From: Thermoplasmata archaeon
GTDB lineage: Archaea > Thermoplasmatota > Thermoplasmata > Lutacidiplasmatales > UBA184
NCBI GenBank assembly: GCA_022750055.1
Contig: JAKIWL010000003.1
Coordinates: 1-55,299, forward strand
Direction of reading: 5' to 3'
Length of the DNA stretch: 55,299 bases
The notes beneath the pieces are model-generated. The model was not told where the DNA came from. It made no database searches and saw only the letters and a list, made by a program, of their open reading frames with translations. Shown here in pieces: positions 35,133 through 42,624 of this stretch (within the stretch, counting starts at the first letter, position 1; every line of letters begins with the position of its first letter). A program made the position numbers and the translations under genes.

Positions 35133-36293
35133 TCAGGCGGGGTCGGGACGCCTGGGCCACAGGCTCCGGGCCGCCACTAGGTGCATGATCTCCGACGGGC
35201 CGTGGGCGAGAGCGCCGCTGCGGACGTCACGCCACCTACGCTCGTGGGCGAGTTCCTTCGAGTACCCTTTCCCTCCCGAGAATTGGATCGCGTGATCGAT
35301 CGCGGTCAAAGCCACCTCGGTCGCCATCCACTTCGCGAGGGCCGATTCGGCCTCGACGGTCTCTCCCCGCTCCATCCGTTCGAGGGCCCGGTAGGTGTAC
35401 AACCACGCGGCATCCAGACGCGCCCAATCCTCCACGAGGGGAAACCCTACCGCTTCGTGGGAGGCGATGGGTCGTCCGAACGTCGCCCGCCCCCCTGCGT
35501 ACTGAACGACCTCATCGAACGAGGAACGACCGACCCCGAGGTAGATGGCGGCGAGCAGGAGCCGCTCGCGAACGAGCTCGCCCTTCAGGTAGTCGAACGC
35601 GCGTCCCTCCGGTCCGATCCGTTGCGCTTCGGTCACTTCGACCCCTTCATAGTGGACGGTCCCTCGACGCATCCAGCGCTCCCCGAGATCGTCCTGGGTC
35701 GAGCGGTGAATCTCCGGCCCGTCCTGAGGAACGACGAACGCGGAGATCCCCGCGCTCGAGGCGGTCCTCGGGGCGGTCCGAGCATAGACGATCGCCGCGT
35801 CCGCGTCGACGGCGAAGGCGGCCTGGCTCTTCGTGCCGGTCAGCCGATACCCCGGACCGGTCCGCTCGGCCCGCAACGCCAGGGCTCCGGCGTCGGCCCC
35901 TGCCTCGGGTTCCGTGACCTGGTTCCCGACCAGCATCTCGCCCCGCACGAGCGGTCGAAAGTACTGGTCCACCAGCGCCGGCTCCCCATGCTCGCCGAGG
36001 ATCCCGGCAAACTCGGGCTGGAGGGAGAGCTTCGCGAAGGTGGTCCCCGCCCGGTACGCCAGGTGGTGGAGAGCGATCCCGACCGTGGGCAGCGCGAGTC
36101 CCCGTCCTCCGAGTCGTTGAGGGGTGCGTAGACCCAGGAGGCCGAGTCGTCCGAGCTGTTGGAATTCCGACCGCGGGAACGCGGGATCCCGGTCCAGCTC
36201 CGCCGATCGCTTCGCTAGGTTGAGCGTCCGTACGGCCGCCTCGACCTCGGCCACGATCGGATCGTGGGGAATCGGCGCTTCCGACGGGTTCAC
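35133..36293 (-). CDS. Acyl-CoA dehydrogenase family protein
   Basis: This 386-residue flavoprotein has the ACAD fold: N-terminal helical domain, then MLVGNQVTEPEAGADAGAL and YRLTGTKSQAAFAVDADAAIVYA in the beta domain, and QFSGGKGYSKELAHERRWRDVRSGALAHGPSEIMHLVAARSL at the C-terminus (quoted in parts). At the place of the usual YEGTSEI base the sequence is AHGPSEI, so the common catalytic Glu is His; related groups such as ACAD10/11 also vary here. The start is a GTG overlapping the CaiB-type gene stop by four bases. Together they recall the CaiA/CaiB pair of carnitine metabolism, but the substrate is unknown. Confidence 0.87.
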   Translation of the reverse strand: MNPSEAPIPHDPIVAEVEAAVRTLNLAKRSAELDRDPAFPRSEFQQLGRLGLLGLRTPQRLGGRGLALPTVGIALHHLAYRAGTTFAKLSLQPEFAGILGEHGEPALVDQYFRPLVRGEMLVGNQVTEPEAGADAGALALRAERTGPGYRLTGTKSQAAFAVDADAAIVYARTAPRTASSAGISAFVVPQDGPEIHRSTQDDLGERWMRRGTVHYEGVEVTEAQRIGPEGRAFDYLKGELVRERLLLAAIYLGVGRSSFDEVVQYAGGRATFGRPIASHEAVGFPLVEDWARLDAAWLYTYRALERMERGETVEAESALAKWMATEVALTAIDHAIQFSGGKGYSKELAHERRWRDVRSGALAHGPSEIMHLVAARSLWPRRPDPA

Positions 36294-37609
36294 CGAGCCT
36301 CCCGGAGAAAGAACGGGGGCGGGTCGGGCACGTCGGTGGGGCCGGGCCGGCAACTCCCCAGAGTCCCGTCCCGCTCGAGGAGCTCGATCGCGGATTCCGA
36401 ATAGCCGAGGATCTCCTCGAGGATCGCCCGGTTGTCCTGTCCAAGCCAGGGCGCTCCGCGCCACACCTGGCCGGGGGTCCGTGCGAACTTGGGAACGATA
36501 CCGGCCCCCTTGACCCGACCGGCCACCGGGTCGTCCCACTCTAGGAACATCGAGCGTTGCCGATAGTGGGGGTCGCGGGCGATGTCGGAGATATCGTAGA
36601 CCCGGGAGATGGCAAGGTCGATCTCTCGGCCCGTCTGCTCGAGCTCTCCGGCGGTCCGGGTCCGGAAGAGCGCGGTGATCGCCTCGTCGACCCGCTCCCG
36701 ATGACCGGCCGCCCACTCGAGCGAATCGGACCCGGCCTCGGTGATACCGACCAGGGTCCGGACGGTCTGCCACGCTCGCGGCGTTGGCGCCGCGAGGACG
36801 ACCCAGCCGTCCCGGCACGGGTAGACATCGTAAGGGTACAGCCGGGCGTGCGACCGGCCATGACGCCCCCGGACCACCCCTCGCAAGAAGTAGTCAAGGG
36901 CGAGGTTTTCGAGCAGCGTAAAGAACACCTCGTACTGGGCCACGTCGATCGATTGGCCGAGCCCGGTTCGCTCGGAATGGACGTAGCCGAAGATCGCCGC
37001 GGCGGCCGCCGCTAGCCCCGTGACCGTGTCGTTCATCGCCGTGCCGGCTCGCATCGGCGGCGACGGCTCCGGATCGCCCTGGAGCGCGAGGTAGCCACTG
37101 AAGGCCTGACCGGTCAGGTCGAACGATGGGGAACGGACCCGGTCGCGCTCGCCGGTCTGGCCGAATCCCGAGACGTGGACGATCGTCAATCGAGAGTTGG
37201 CCGCGTGGACCTCGATGTCGGAGAGGCCGAGCCGGTCGTACGTCCCCGGGCGGGACGATTCGACCCAGATGTCCGATTGGCGCACGAGGTCGAGAAAGAC
37301 CTTCCGGCCCCGGGGAGTCCGCAGGTCGAGGCCCAAGGAAAGCTTGTTGCGCGAATACTGGACCCAGGATTCGGAGACGCCTTGAGGGGGACTTCGTCCC
37401 TCCGGCACGATAGGAGGAAGGCTTCGCGTCGGGTCCGAGAACGGGGGTTCGAACGGCGGGCCCTCGACATGGACGACTTCCGCCCCGAACTCCCCGAGGT
37501 AGGTCGCGGCCCACGGGCCGGCGACGAACCGCCCAGAGTCGATGACACGGATCCCGTCGAGCGGACCGAACGACGGAACGATCCGCCCCTCCGAGCGACG
37601 GGGTCCCAT
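36290..37609 (-). CDS. Family III CoA-transferase (CaiB/BaiF type)
   Basis: This 439-residue protein has the family III layout: LDGIRVIDSGRFVAGPWAATYLGEFGAEVVHVE at the N-terminus (in parts), KLSLGLDLRTPRGRKVFLDLV, and PSFDLTGQAFSGYLALQG, where the Asp is the expected catalytic nucleophile that forms the acyl-enzyme anhydride. It moves CoA between carboxylic acids. It is the first gene of a two-gene operon with an acyl-CoA dehydrogenase and is transcribed divergently from the di-metal protein gene. A TATA box 24-31 bases before the ATG indicates a leaderless transcript. Confidence 0.9.
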   Translation of the reverse strand: MGPRRSEGRIVPSFGPLDGIRVIDSGRFVAGPWAATYLGEFGAEVVHVEGPPFEPPFSDPTRSLPPIVPEGRSPPQGVSESWVQYSRNKLSLGLDLRTPRGRKVFLDLVRQSDIWVESSRPGTYDRLGLSDIEVHAANSRLTIVHVSGFGQTGERDRVRSPSFDLTGQAFSGYLALQGDPEPSPPMRAGTAMNDTVTGLAAAAAAIFGYVHSERTGLGQSIDVAQYEVFFTLLENLALDYFLRGVVRGRHGRSHARLYPYDVYPCRDGWVVLAAPTPRAWQTVRTLVGITEAGSDSLEWAAGHRERVDEAITALFRTRTAGELEQTGREIDLAISRVYDISDIARDPHYRQRSMFLEWDDPVAGRVKGAGIVPKFARTPGQVWRGAPWLGQDNRAILEEILGYSESAIELLERDGTLGSCRPGPTDVPDPPPFFLREAR

Positions 37610-37632
37610 CGGGCCGAACCTCGGTCCTCGGG

Positions 37633-37640
37633 TCTTAAGG
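37633..37640 (-). promoter_or_regulatory. TATA box of the CaiB-acyl-CoA dehydrogenase operon
   Basis: CCTTAAGA on the minus strand lies 24-31 bases before the start at 37609, the spacing of a leaderless archaeal promoter. Confidence 0.5.
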
Positions 37641-37642
37641 GG

Positions 37643-37664
37643 CGGGGTTCAGGGGGGAACCCCG
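37643..37664. promoter_or_regulatory. Palindrome between divergent promoters, candidate operator
   Basis: CGGGGTTC (37643-37650) and GAACCCCG (37657-37664) are perfect reverse complements around AGGGGG. The palindrome is bracketed by TATA boxes pointing outwards on each side, so one bound dimer could control both promoters. Confidence 0.5.
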
Positions 37665-37667
37665 AGT

Positions 37668-37676
37668 TCCAAATAG
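37668..37676 (+). promoter_or_regulatory. TATA-like box of the di-metal protein gene
   Basis: TCCAAATAG-type AT-rich patch 21-29 bases upstream of the ATG at 37697, facing away from the CaiB promoter. Confidence 0.4.
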
Positions 37677-37696
37677 CACGCCCCGGTCGAACCGCA

Positions 37697-38416
37697 ATGC
37701 CCGAAGCACCCTGGGTCCGATACGAGGGGGAGGCCTTTCGACGTGAGCTGACCCGTTTCAAGATGGAGAATCACCCGTTCCGAACCCACCGCTTCTTCCG
37801 GGATCTCGAGTCCGGCGCGGCTCCTCGGGAGACGGTCTTCCGATGGGCGACCCAGTTCTACCCGTGGCTCGCCTGTGTCCCGATCGCGATGGCCGAACGG
37901 TTCGCCCGGACGTCGTGGCAGGCGGCGAACGACCGGTTCCGGATCATGATACTTGATCAGCTCGTCGAGGAGGCGGGGGACCCGAAGGGAAAGGAACCGG
38001 GCCATCCGGAGCTGTGGCTGCGGTTCTGCGAGGGTCTCGGGCTCCCCAGGGACAAGGTCCTTGGCGCGCCCTTGCTGCCGAGCACCCTCGTCGCGATCGA
38101 CGATTTCCTGTACATCAATCGAGAGATGCCCTTCTACATATCTGCGGCCGGGTCCAGCGAACCGCCCAACGTCGAGTTGTGCCGCCGCCTCCTTCCCGCG
38201 TTCCGCGAACATTACGGCGTCGATGAGTCGCACCTTGCGTACTACTCGCTGCACGTGACGGCCGACGAAGAGCACACGCGTTTCGTCGGGGAGATGGTCG
38301 AGGCGTTCGCGAACGATCCGACCGTTCGCCACCAGATGTGGGACGCCATGCTCCGCGGTTTCGCGCTCCATGGCCTTCTGGTGGATGGGGCGATCGCTCC
38401 CGGGGGCGCAGCGTGA
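37697..38416 (+). CDS. Heme-oxygenase-fold di-metal protein (CADD/PqqC/TenA-like)
   Basis: This 239-residue all-helical protein is related to TenA, PqqC and the chlamydial di-iron protein CADD. The metal-site pattern H-x3-D-x2-H is present in YYSLHVTADEEH (His186, Asp190, His193), with the same spacing as in CADD, and LVEEAGDPKGKEPGHPELW offers the Glu and His of the other half-site. The TenA thiaminase cysteine is not evident. CADD makes p-aminobenzoate from tyrosine; other family members cleave lipids or close rings. It precedes the chorismate operon by 59 bases and may be co-transcribed with it, since no promoter is obvious in the gap. Confidence 0.82.
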   Translation: MPEAPWVRYEGEAFRRELTRFKMENHPFRTHRFFRDLESGAAPRETVFRWATQFYPWLACVPIAMAERFARTSWQAANDRFRIMILDQLVEEAGDPKGKEPGHPELWLRFCEGLGLPRDKVLGAPLLPSTLVAIDDFLYINREMPFYISAAGSSEPPNVELCRRLLPAFREHYGVDESHLAYYSLHVTADEEHTRFVGEMVEAFANDPTVRHQMWDAMLRGFALHGLLVDGAIAPGGAA

Positions 38417-38475
38417 TCCCGGCTCGACCCTCGATGAACCCGCCCGACGGTACGAGCGCGATCGGCTAGCCACGG

Positions 38476-39243
38476 ATGCTCGGCACGACGATCCGGCTCC
38501 GGAGGGTCTTCCCTCCTGACCGGCCCAGGGTCTTCGCTGTCCCCCTCGACCACTCCGTCTCCATGGGACCGATCGACGGTCTGGAGGCGGCGGCCCCGGT
38601 CGTGGGAGAGTTACAATCCGCGGGGGTCAACCTCCTGATCGTCCCGAAGGGCGCGGTACGGGACGTCGCGACGGCGCTGCTCCCGACGACCTTGCTCGGC
38701 GTCCATCTGTCCGCCTCCACGAGCCTCGGAGGAGCCCCCGATCACAAGTTGCTCATCGGGACCCCGGCCGAGGCCGCGGCCCTCGGGGCGGATCTCGTCT
38801 CGATCCAAGTCAACTTCGGTATCGCCCAGGAGGGGGCGATGCTGCAGGACCTCGGCTCCGTGGTGGACCAGTGCCGCTCGGTTGGGTTGCCCCTCCTCTG
38901 CATGGCGTACGTCAAGCGTTCTGGCGGCGGAACTCCCGAGGAGATTCGGCATGCGTGCCGGGCGAGCGCCGACCTCGGAGCGGATATCGTGAAGACGAGC
39001 TACCCGGGATCCGAAGCCGAGCTCGCTCGCCTGGTACGCTCGACCCCAGTACCCGTCCTCCTGGGGGGCGGAGAGAAATCCGGATCGACGGACGATCTGA
39101 TGCGCCGGGTCTCGGAGGTGGTTCGGGCGGGAGGACGTGGCATCTGCATCGGCCGCAACCTGTTCCAACGGCAACCCATCGGTCCGCTCGCGCGCCGGAT
39201 TTCAGCGATCCTGGAAGGGCGACCCGACCCAGCCCCATCATGA
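38476..39243 (+). CDS. 2-amino-3,7-dideoxy-D-threo-hept-6-ulosonate synthase (archaeal AroA')
   Basis: This 255-residue class I aldolase opens the archaeal DHQ pathway by joining L-aspartate semialdehyde to 6-deoxy-5-ketofructose 1-phosphate. The active-site PLDHSVSMGP and the Schiff-base Lys in ADIVKTSYPG are visible, followed by LLGGGEKSG and the phosphate-binding AGGRGICIGRNLFQ. Context distinguishes it from fructose-bisphosphate aldolase: its stop overlaps the DHQ synthase II start (ATGA). The enzyme that makes one substrate, Asd, is encoded six genes downstream in the same operon. Confidence 0.92.
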   Translation: MLGTTIRLRRVFPPDRPRVFAVPLDHSVSMGPIDGLEAAAPVVGELQSAGVNLLIVPKGAVRDVATALLPTTLLGVHLSASTSLGGAPDHKLLIGTPAEAAALGADLVSIQVNFGIAQEGAMLQDLGSVVDQCRSVGLPLLCMAYVKRSGGGTPEEIRHACRASADLGADIVKTSYPGSEAELARLVRSTPVPVLLGGGEKSGSTDDLMRRVSEVVRAGGRGICIGRNLFQRQPIGPLARRISAILEGRPDPAPS

Positions 39244-40271
39244 CGCGCGAGCGGTTGATCCTCGCGCTCGTGGGGCGGAGCCGCGCGGGTCGGGCGGCCA
39301 GTCTCGCTCGGGCGCGTAGGCTCCGATTCCACGACTTCGCCGCCCGACCGGGACAGGGATTCCCCCCGGCGCCCGACGAACGATGGTACCGCTATCGAGA
39401 CGACCGGTTCAGTTCGACGGCCGGTCCGCGCGCGTCCGTCCCCTTTCTCACCGTCCGTTCCCCGGTCCAGCTGTCGCGCGCCTTGCGAGTCGGAGCCGAG
39501 AACGGCGCCGTGGCGATCCGATGGATCGGCTCGCGGGTGATCCCCCTCGAGGGCGCCCTGTCCGTACGGTCCCCCGGCTCTTCGATCTGGGTCGTCACGC
39601 GCCGGACCGAAGAAGTACCCGCGGCCCTGGGCGCCCTCGAGGTCGGGGCCGACCGAGTGGTGGTCGAGATCCCCGATCCGGCCTCGGTCGATGCGCTGGA
39701 GAGGACGCTCGAGGGGGCCCGCGCCGGGCCCCTTCGATGGAGCACCGCCGTCGTCTCCCGAGTGGAGCCGGTGGGCGCTTCAGAACGAGTGCTCGTGGAC
39801 TCGACGTCCCTCCTGGCCCCGAACGAGGGGATGCTGGTCGGAAGCTCCGCGGGGCTACTCTTCCATGTGGCGAGCGAGGCCGAGGGATCCGAGTTTTCCC
39901 GACCTCGACCCTTCCGAGTGAACGCCGGGTCTCCGCACCTCTACATCCTGATGGCCGACGGAACCACTCGCTACCTGTCGGAGCTCGTGACGGGGGACCG
40001 ACCGTTCGTCTGCCGACCCGGTCGGCCGGGCCGAGCGGTCCGAGTTGGGCGCCTCAAGATCGAACGTCGCCCGATGCTCTTGATCGGGGCACGGCACGGG
40101 GGGACCGAGGCGACGGTGTTCGTCCAGGAGGCGGAGACCGTCCGACTTTCGGGGGTGAGCGGGAGAGAGCCGGTCACGGAGCTGCGCCGCGGCCATCGAC
40201 TCCGGGTCGTCGCGCTCCCGGCCGCCCGCCACCTCGGCGTCGTCGTCAATGAGCAGGTCGAGGAACGGTGA
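39240..40271 (+). CDS. 3-dehydroquinate synthase II (archaeal AroB')
   Basis: This 343-residue protein oxidatively deaminates and cyclises the ADH synthase product to 3-dehydroquinate with NAD+. It matches the archaeal DHQ synthase II family in length and in its C-terminal block FRVNAGSPHLYILMADGTTRYLSEL (quoted in part as NAGSPHLYILMADGTTRYL) and GRLKIERRPMLLI. It is unrelated to bacterial AroB. The ATG at 39240 overlaps the previous stop by four bases, and its own stop overlaps the next GTG. The N-terminal third is more diverged and Arg-rich than usual. Confidence 0.9.
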   Translation: MTRERLILALVGRSRAGRAASLARARRLRFHDFAARPGQGFPPAPDERWYRYRDDRFSSTAGPRASVPFLTVRSPVQLSRALRVGAENGAVAIRWIGSRVIPLEGALSVRSPGSSIWVVTRRTEEVPAALGALEVGADRVVVEIPDPASVDALERTLEGARAGPLRWSTAVVSRVEPVGASERVLVDSTSLLAPNEGMLVGSSAGLLFHVASEAEGSEFSRPRPFRVNAGSPHLYILMADGTTRYLSELVTGDRPFVCRPGRPGRAVRVGRLKIERRPMLLIGARHGGTEATVFVQEAETVRLSGVSGREPVTELRRGHRLRVVALPAARHLGVVVNEQVEER

Positions 40272-41749
40272 CGGCGCGCCGCCCCTGGCTGATCGCTACG
40301 CTCTCGGCTCGTTCGGCCCCGGAATGCCGTTCCGAGTTGGACGAAGCGTCTCGGGGCGGGGCGGACCTCGCCGAGGTCCGCGTCGACCGGTGGCCGGAGT
40401 CGGAGCGCCCGGGGCTATCCTCCCTCTTCCCGTCGCCGCTCCCCCTGATCGGGACCTACCGATCTCATCGCGAGGGTGGGGAAGGGGACGATGACCCGGG
40501 GACTAGGGCCCGTATCCTGGCCGAACTCGGGGCGCTCCCGTTCTGGGCGATCGACCGGGAACGCGCTCGCGACTGGCCCCCGGCCGAGCCCGAACGAGCC
40601 GACTCCATCCTTTCGATGCATCTTTCCGAGGGCACCCCTCCCGAGGCGGTTCGAGGATACCTGCTCGAGGCGGAGGGGAGCCCGAGGTTCGTCAAGGTCG
40701 TGCTCCCCGCCACCCTGTCGGCCGCACTCGAACTGCTTCGCCGCGCCGTTCCGACGCAGGAGAGCGGTGGATTCCTCTTGCACACGACGGCCGGCTCCGG
40801 CCCCCTGTTTCGTGCGCTGGCCTGGAGCTTGGGGTTCACAGCCGTGTACGGATCCCTCCCGACTCGAGCCGGCCGCGAGACCGTGGAACCGTCTCAGATC
40901 CCCGTGAACCGCCTCCGGCATTACCTCTCGGCTCCTCAGCCGGGCCCTCTCTTCGCGCTTCTCGGCGGGTCGGTCGGACGATCGCGTTCTCCAGCCTTGT
41001 TCTCCGGGTGGATGGAGGAACTCGGCGACCCCGGTCTCTACGTTGGACTGGACGTCCGAAGCGAAGCCGAACTCGCCGAGGCGCTCCCCACCCTGGCCGC
41101 ACTCGGGTTCCGCGGGTTCAACATCACTCGACCGTGGAAGGAGGCGGCCCATCGCATCGCGAGCCGGATCGGACCTGGCGCGGGCCCCTGTGGGTGCGCG
41201 AACGTCCTGAGCGTTTCCCCCGGCGGGGTCCTCGAAGCAGAGAACACCGACCTCGCCGCGATCCTTCGACGACTGAACGAACTGGTCTCCGAGGGACGCT
41301 GGGATCGGAAGGAGCTGTTGATCGTGGGCGCCGGTGGGGCCGCCCGGGCTGCGCTCGCCGCCGGGCGATCGATGCAGGTCGAGATGCGCCTGCTCGCGCG
41401 CAATCGCCCCCGCGCTGAGGGGCTCGAGCAGGAGTTCGGAGCGCGACCGGCGGACTCGTTTCTCCCGAGAACGGCCGCGCTGGTCGTGAACGCCACGTCG
41501 ATGGGCACCGATCTGACCGACCCGCCGGGGGTCTATCTGAAGCCGTTCCTGGATTCCGAGACCTACGTCCTCGACCTCGTGTACGACCCTGTGGACCCGT
41601 GGTTGCGCGCGCAGGTCGAGGCTCGCGGAGGGCGGTACGAAGGGGGGCTTCGACTCCTCGTGTATCAAGCCGCGGAGAGCTATGCGATATGGCAGGGTCA
41701 TCCCGTGCCCGACGAGTTCGTCGAACGGGCCATCGAGGAGGAGTTGTGA
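40268..41749 (+). CDS. aroDE: Fused type I 3-dehydroquinase (AroD)-shikimate dehydrogenase (AroE)
   Basis: This 493-residue protein combines two consecutive steps. Residues 1-225 form a type I dehydroquinase: ADLAEVRVDRW with the E-x-R substrate motif, SMHLSEGTPP with the catalytic His, RFVKVVLPATL with the Schiff-base Lys, and PSQIPV near the end. Residues 228-493 form a shikimate dehydrogenase: LLGGSVGRSRSPALF, GFNITRPWKEAA with the catalytic Lys, AENTD, the NADP loop VGAGGAARAA, VNATSMGT and GLRLLVYQAAESYAIW. The GTG start overlaps the previous stop (GTGA). The AroD-AroE order is known from plants and a few bacteria; archaeal genes are usually separate. Confidence 0.95.
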   Translation: MTARRPWLIATLSARSAPECRSELDEASRGGADLAEVRVDRWPESERPGLSSLFPSPLPLIGTYRSHREGGEGDDDPGTRARILAELGALPFWAIDRERARDWPPAEPERADSILSMHLSEGTPPEAVRGYLLEAEGSPRFVKVVLPATLSAALELLRRAVPTQESGGFLLHTTAGSGPLFRALAWSLGFTAVYGSLPTRAGRETVEPSQIPVNRLRHYLSAPQPGPLFALLGGSVGRSRSPALFSGWMEELGDPGLYVGLDVRSEAELAEALPTLAALGFRGFNITRPWKEAAHRIASRIGPGAGPCGCANVLSVSPGGVLEAENTDLAAILRRLNELVSEGRWDRKELLIVGAGGAARAALAAGRSMQVEMRLLARNRPRAEGLEQEFGARPADSFLPRTAALVVNATSMGTDLTDPPGVYLKPFLDSETYVLDLVYDPVDPWLRAQVEARGGRYEGGLRLLVYQAAESYAIWQGHPVPDEFVERAIEEEL

Positions 41750-42624
41750 ACGGGAGCGGAGCCGCGTGGGGCGCGATCAGCCTCGTCAACGCGCTCCCGA
41801 CCGGAGTCGGCGCGGCCGCTTCGATCTCGCTCGCCGTCCGCGCGCAGGTATCGCTGACCCCTTCGAAGGGGGGTGCCAGTTCCATTGCCGTCTCCGAAGA
41901 GTCGGACACCCCGCTGGTCCGTCGGAGCGTGCTCGAGGCTCTCCGACGGCTCGAGCCGGAGGACCCGTACGATGCAACCCTTCGATTGGTCTCCTCGATC
42001 CCCCCCGGCCGAGGCCTGAAGAGTTCCTCGGCCGTATCTGTCGCGATCTTTCGCGCGATCGCCTCGGCGGGCCGACGGTCCGCGAGCCCGGAGGAAGCCG
42101 CCCGATTCGCCTCTGAGATGGGCCGATCGATCGGATTGAGCGCGACCGGCGCATTCGACGACGCGTTGGCTTCGGCCCTTGGGGGTTGGGTGGTGGTCGA
42201 TACGAACGATCAGCGACTGCTCCGACACGATGAGGCCGATCGGAGCTGGAAACCGGTCCTGTGGATCCCGCGAGAGAGGCACCGGCCTTCACCGCAGTGG
42301 CTCGACGCATTTCGTGCAAGGGCCTCGGAGGCACGCGGCGCGGTGGATGCGGCCAAGACCGGGCGCTACCTGGTCGCGATGGACCGAAACACCGAGCTCG
42401 TCGAGAAGGTCATGGGATACGACTACCGCCCCCTACGTCGAGAGCTCAGTCGGCAGGGCGCGCTGGTCTCCGGGGTCAGCGGGATGGGACCGACGCTCGC
42501 AGCCATCGCTACCGTGCGCACCCGCTCGAAGGTGAGCCGGACCCTGCCGATCGCCTCGGGGGAGGTCCTTGAGGTTGAGTTCGTCCCTCCCGGTTCAGTC
42601 CCTCCAGACCAGGGGATCGGATGA
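41746..42624 (+). CDS. aroK: Archaeal shikimate kinase (GHMP family)
   Basis: This 292-residue protein belongs to the GHMP superfamily, unrelated to the bacterial P-loop shikimate kinase. It phosphorylates shikimate at O3. The ATP motif IPPGRGLKSSSAVSVA and the C-terminal SGVSGMGPTLAAI are typical, as is the N-terminal ISLVNALPTGVGAAASI. The start is a GTG overlapping the AroDE stop, and the stop overlaps the aroA ATG. Confidence 0.95.
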   Translation: MNGSGAAWGAISLVNALPTGVGAAASISLAVRAQVSLTPSKGGASSIAVSEESDTPLVRRSVLEALRRLEPEDPYDATLRLVSSIPPGRGLKSSSAVSVAIFRAIASAGRRSASPEEAARFASEMGRSIGLSATGAFDDALASALGGWVVVDTNDQRLLRHDEADRSWKPVLWIPRERHRPSPQWLDAFRARASEARGAVDAAKTGRYLVAMDRNTELVEKVMGYDYRPLRRELSRQGALVSGVSGMGPTLAAIATVRTRSKVSRTLPIASGEVLEVEFVPPGSVPPDQGIG

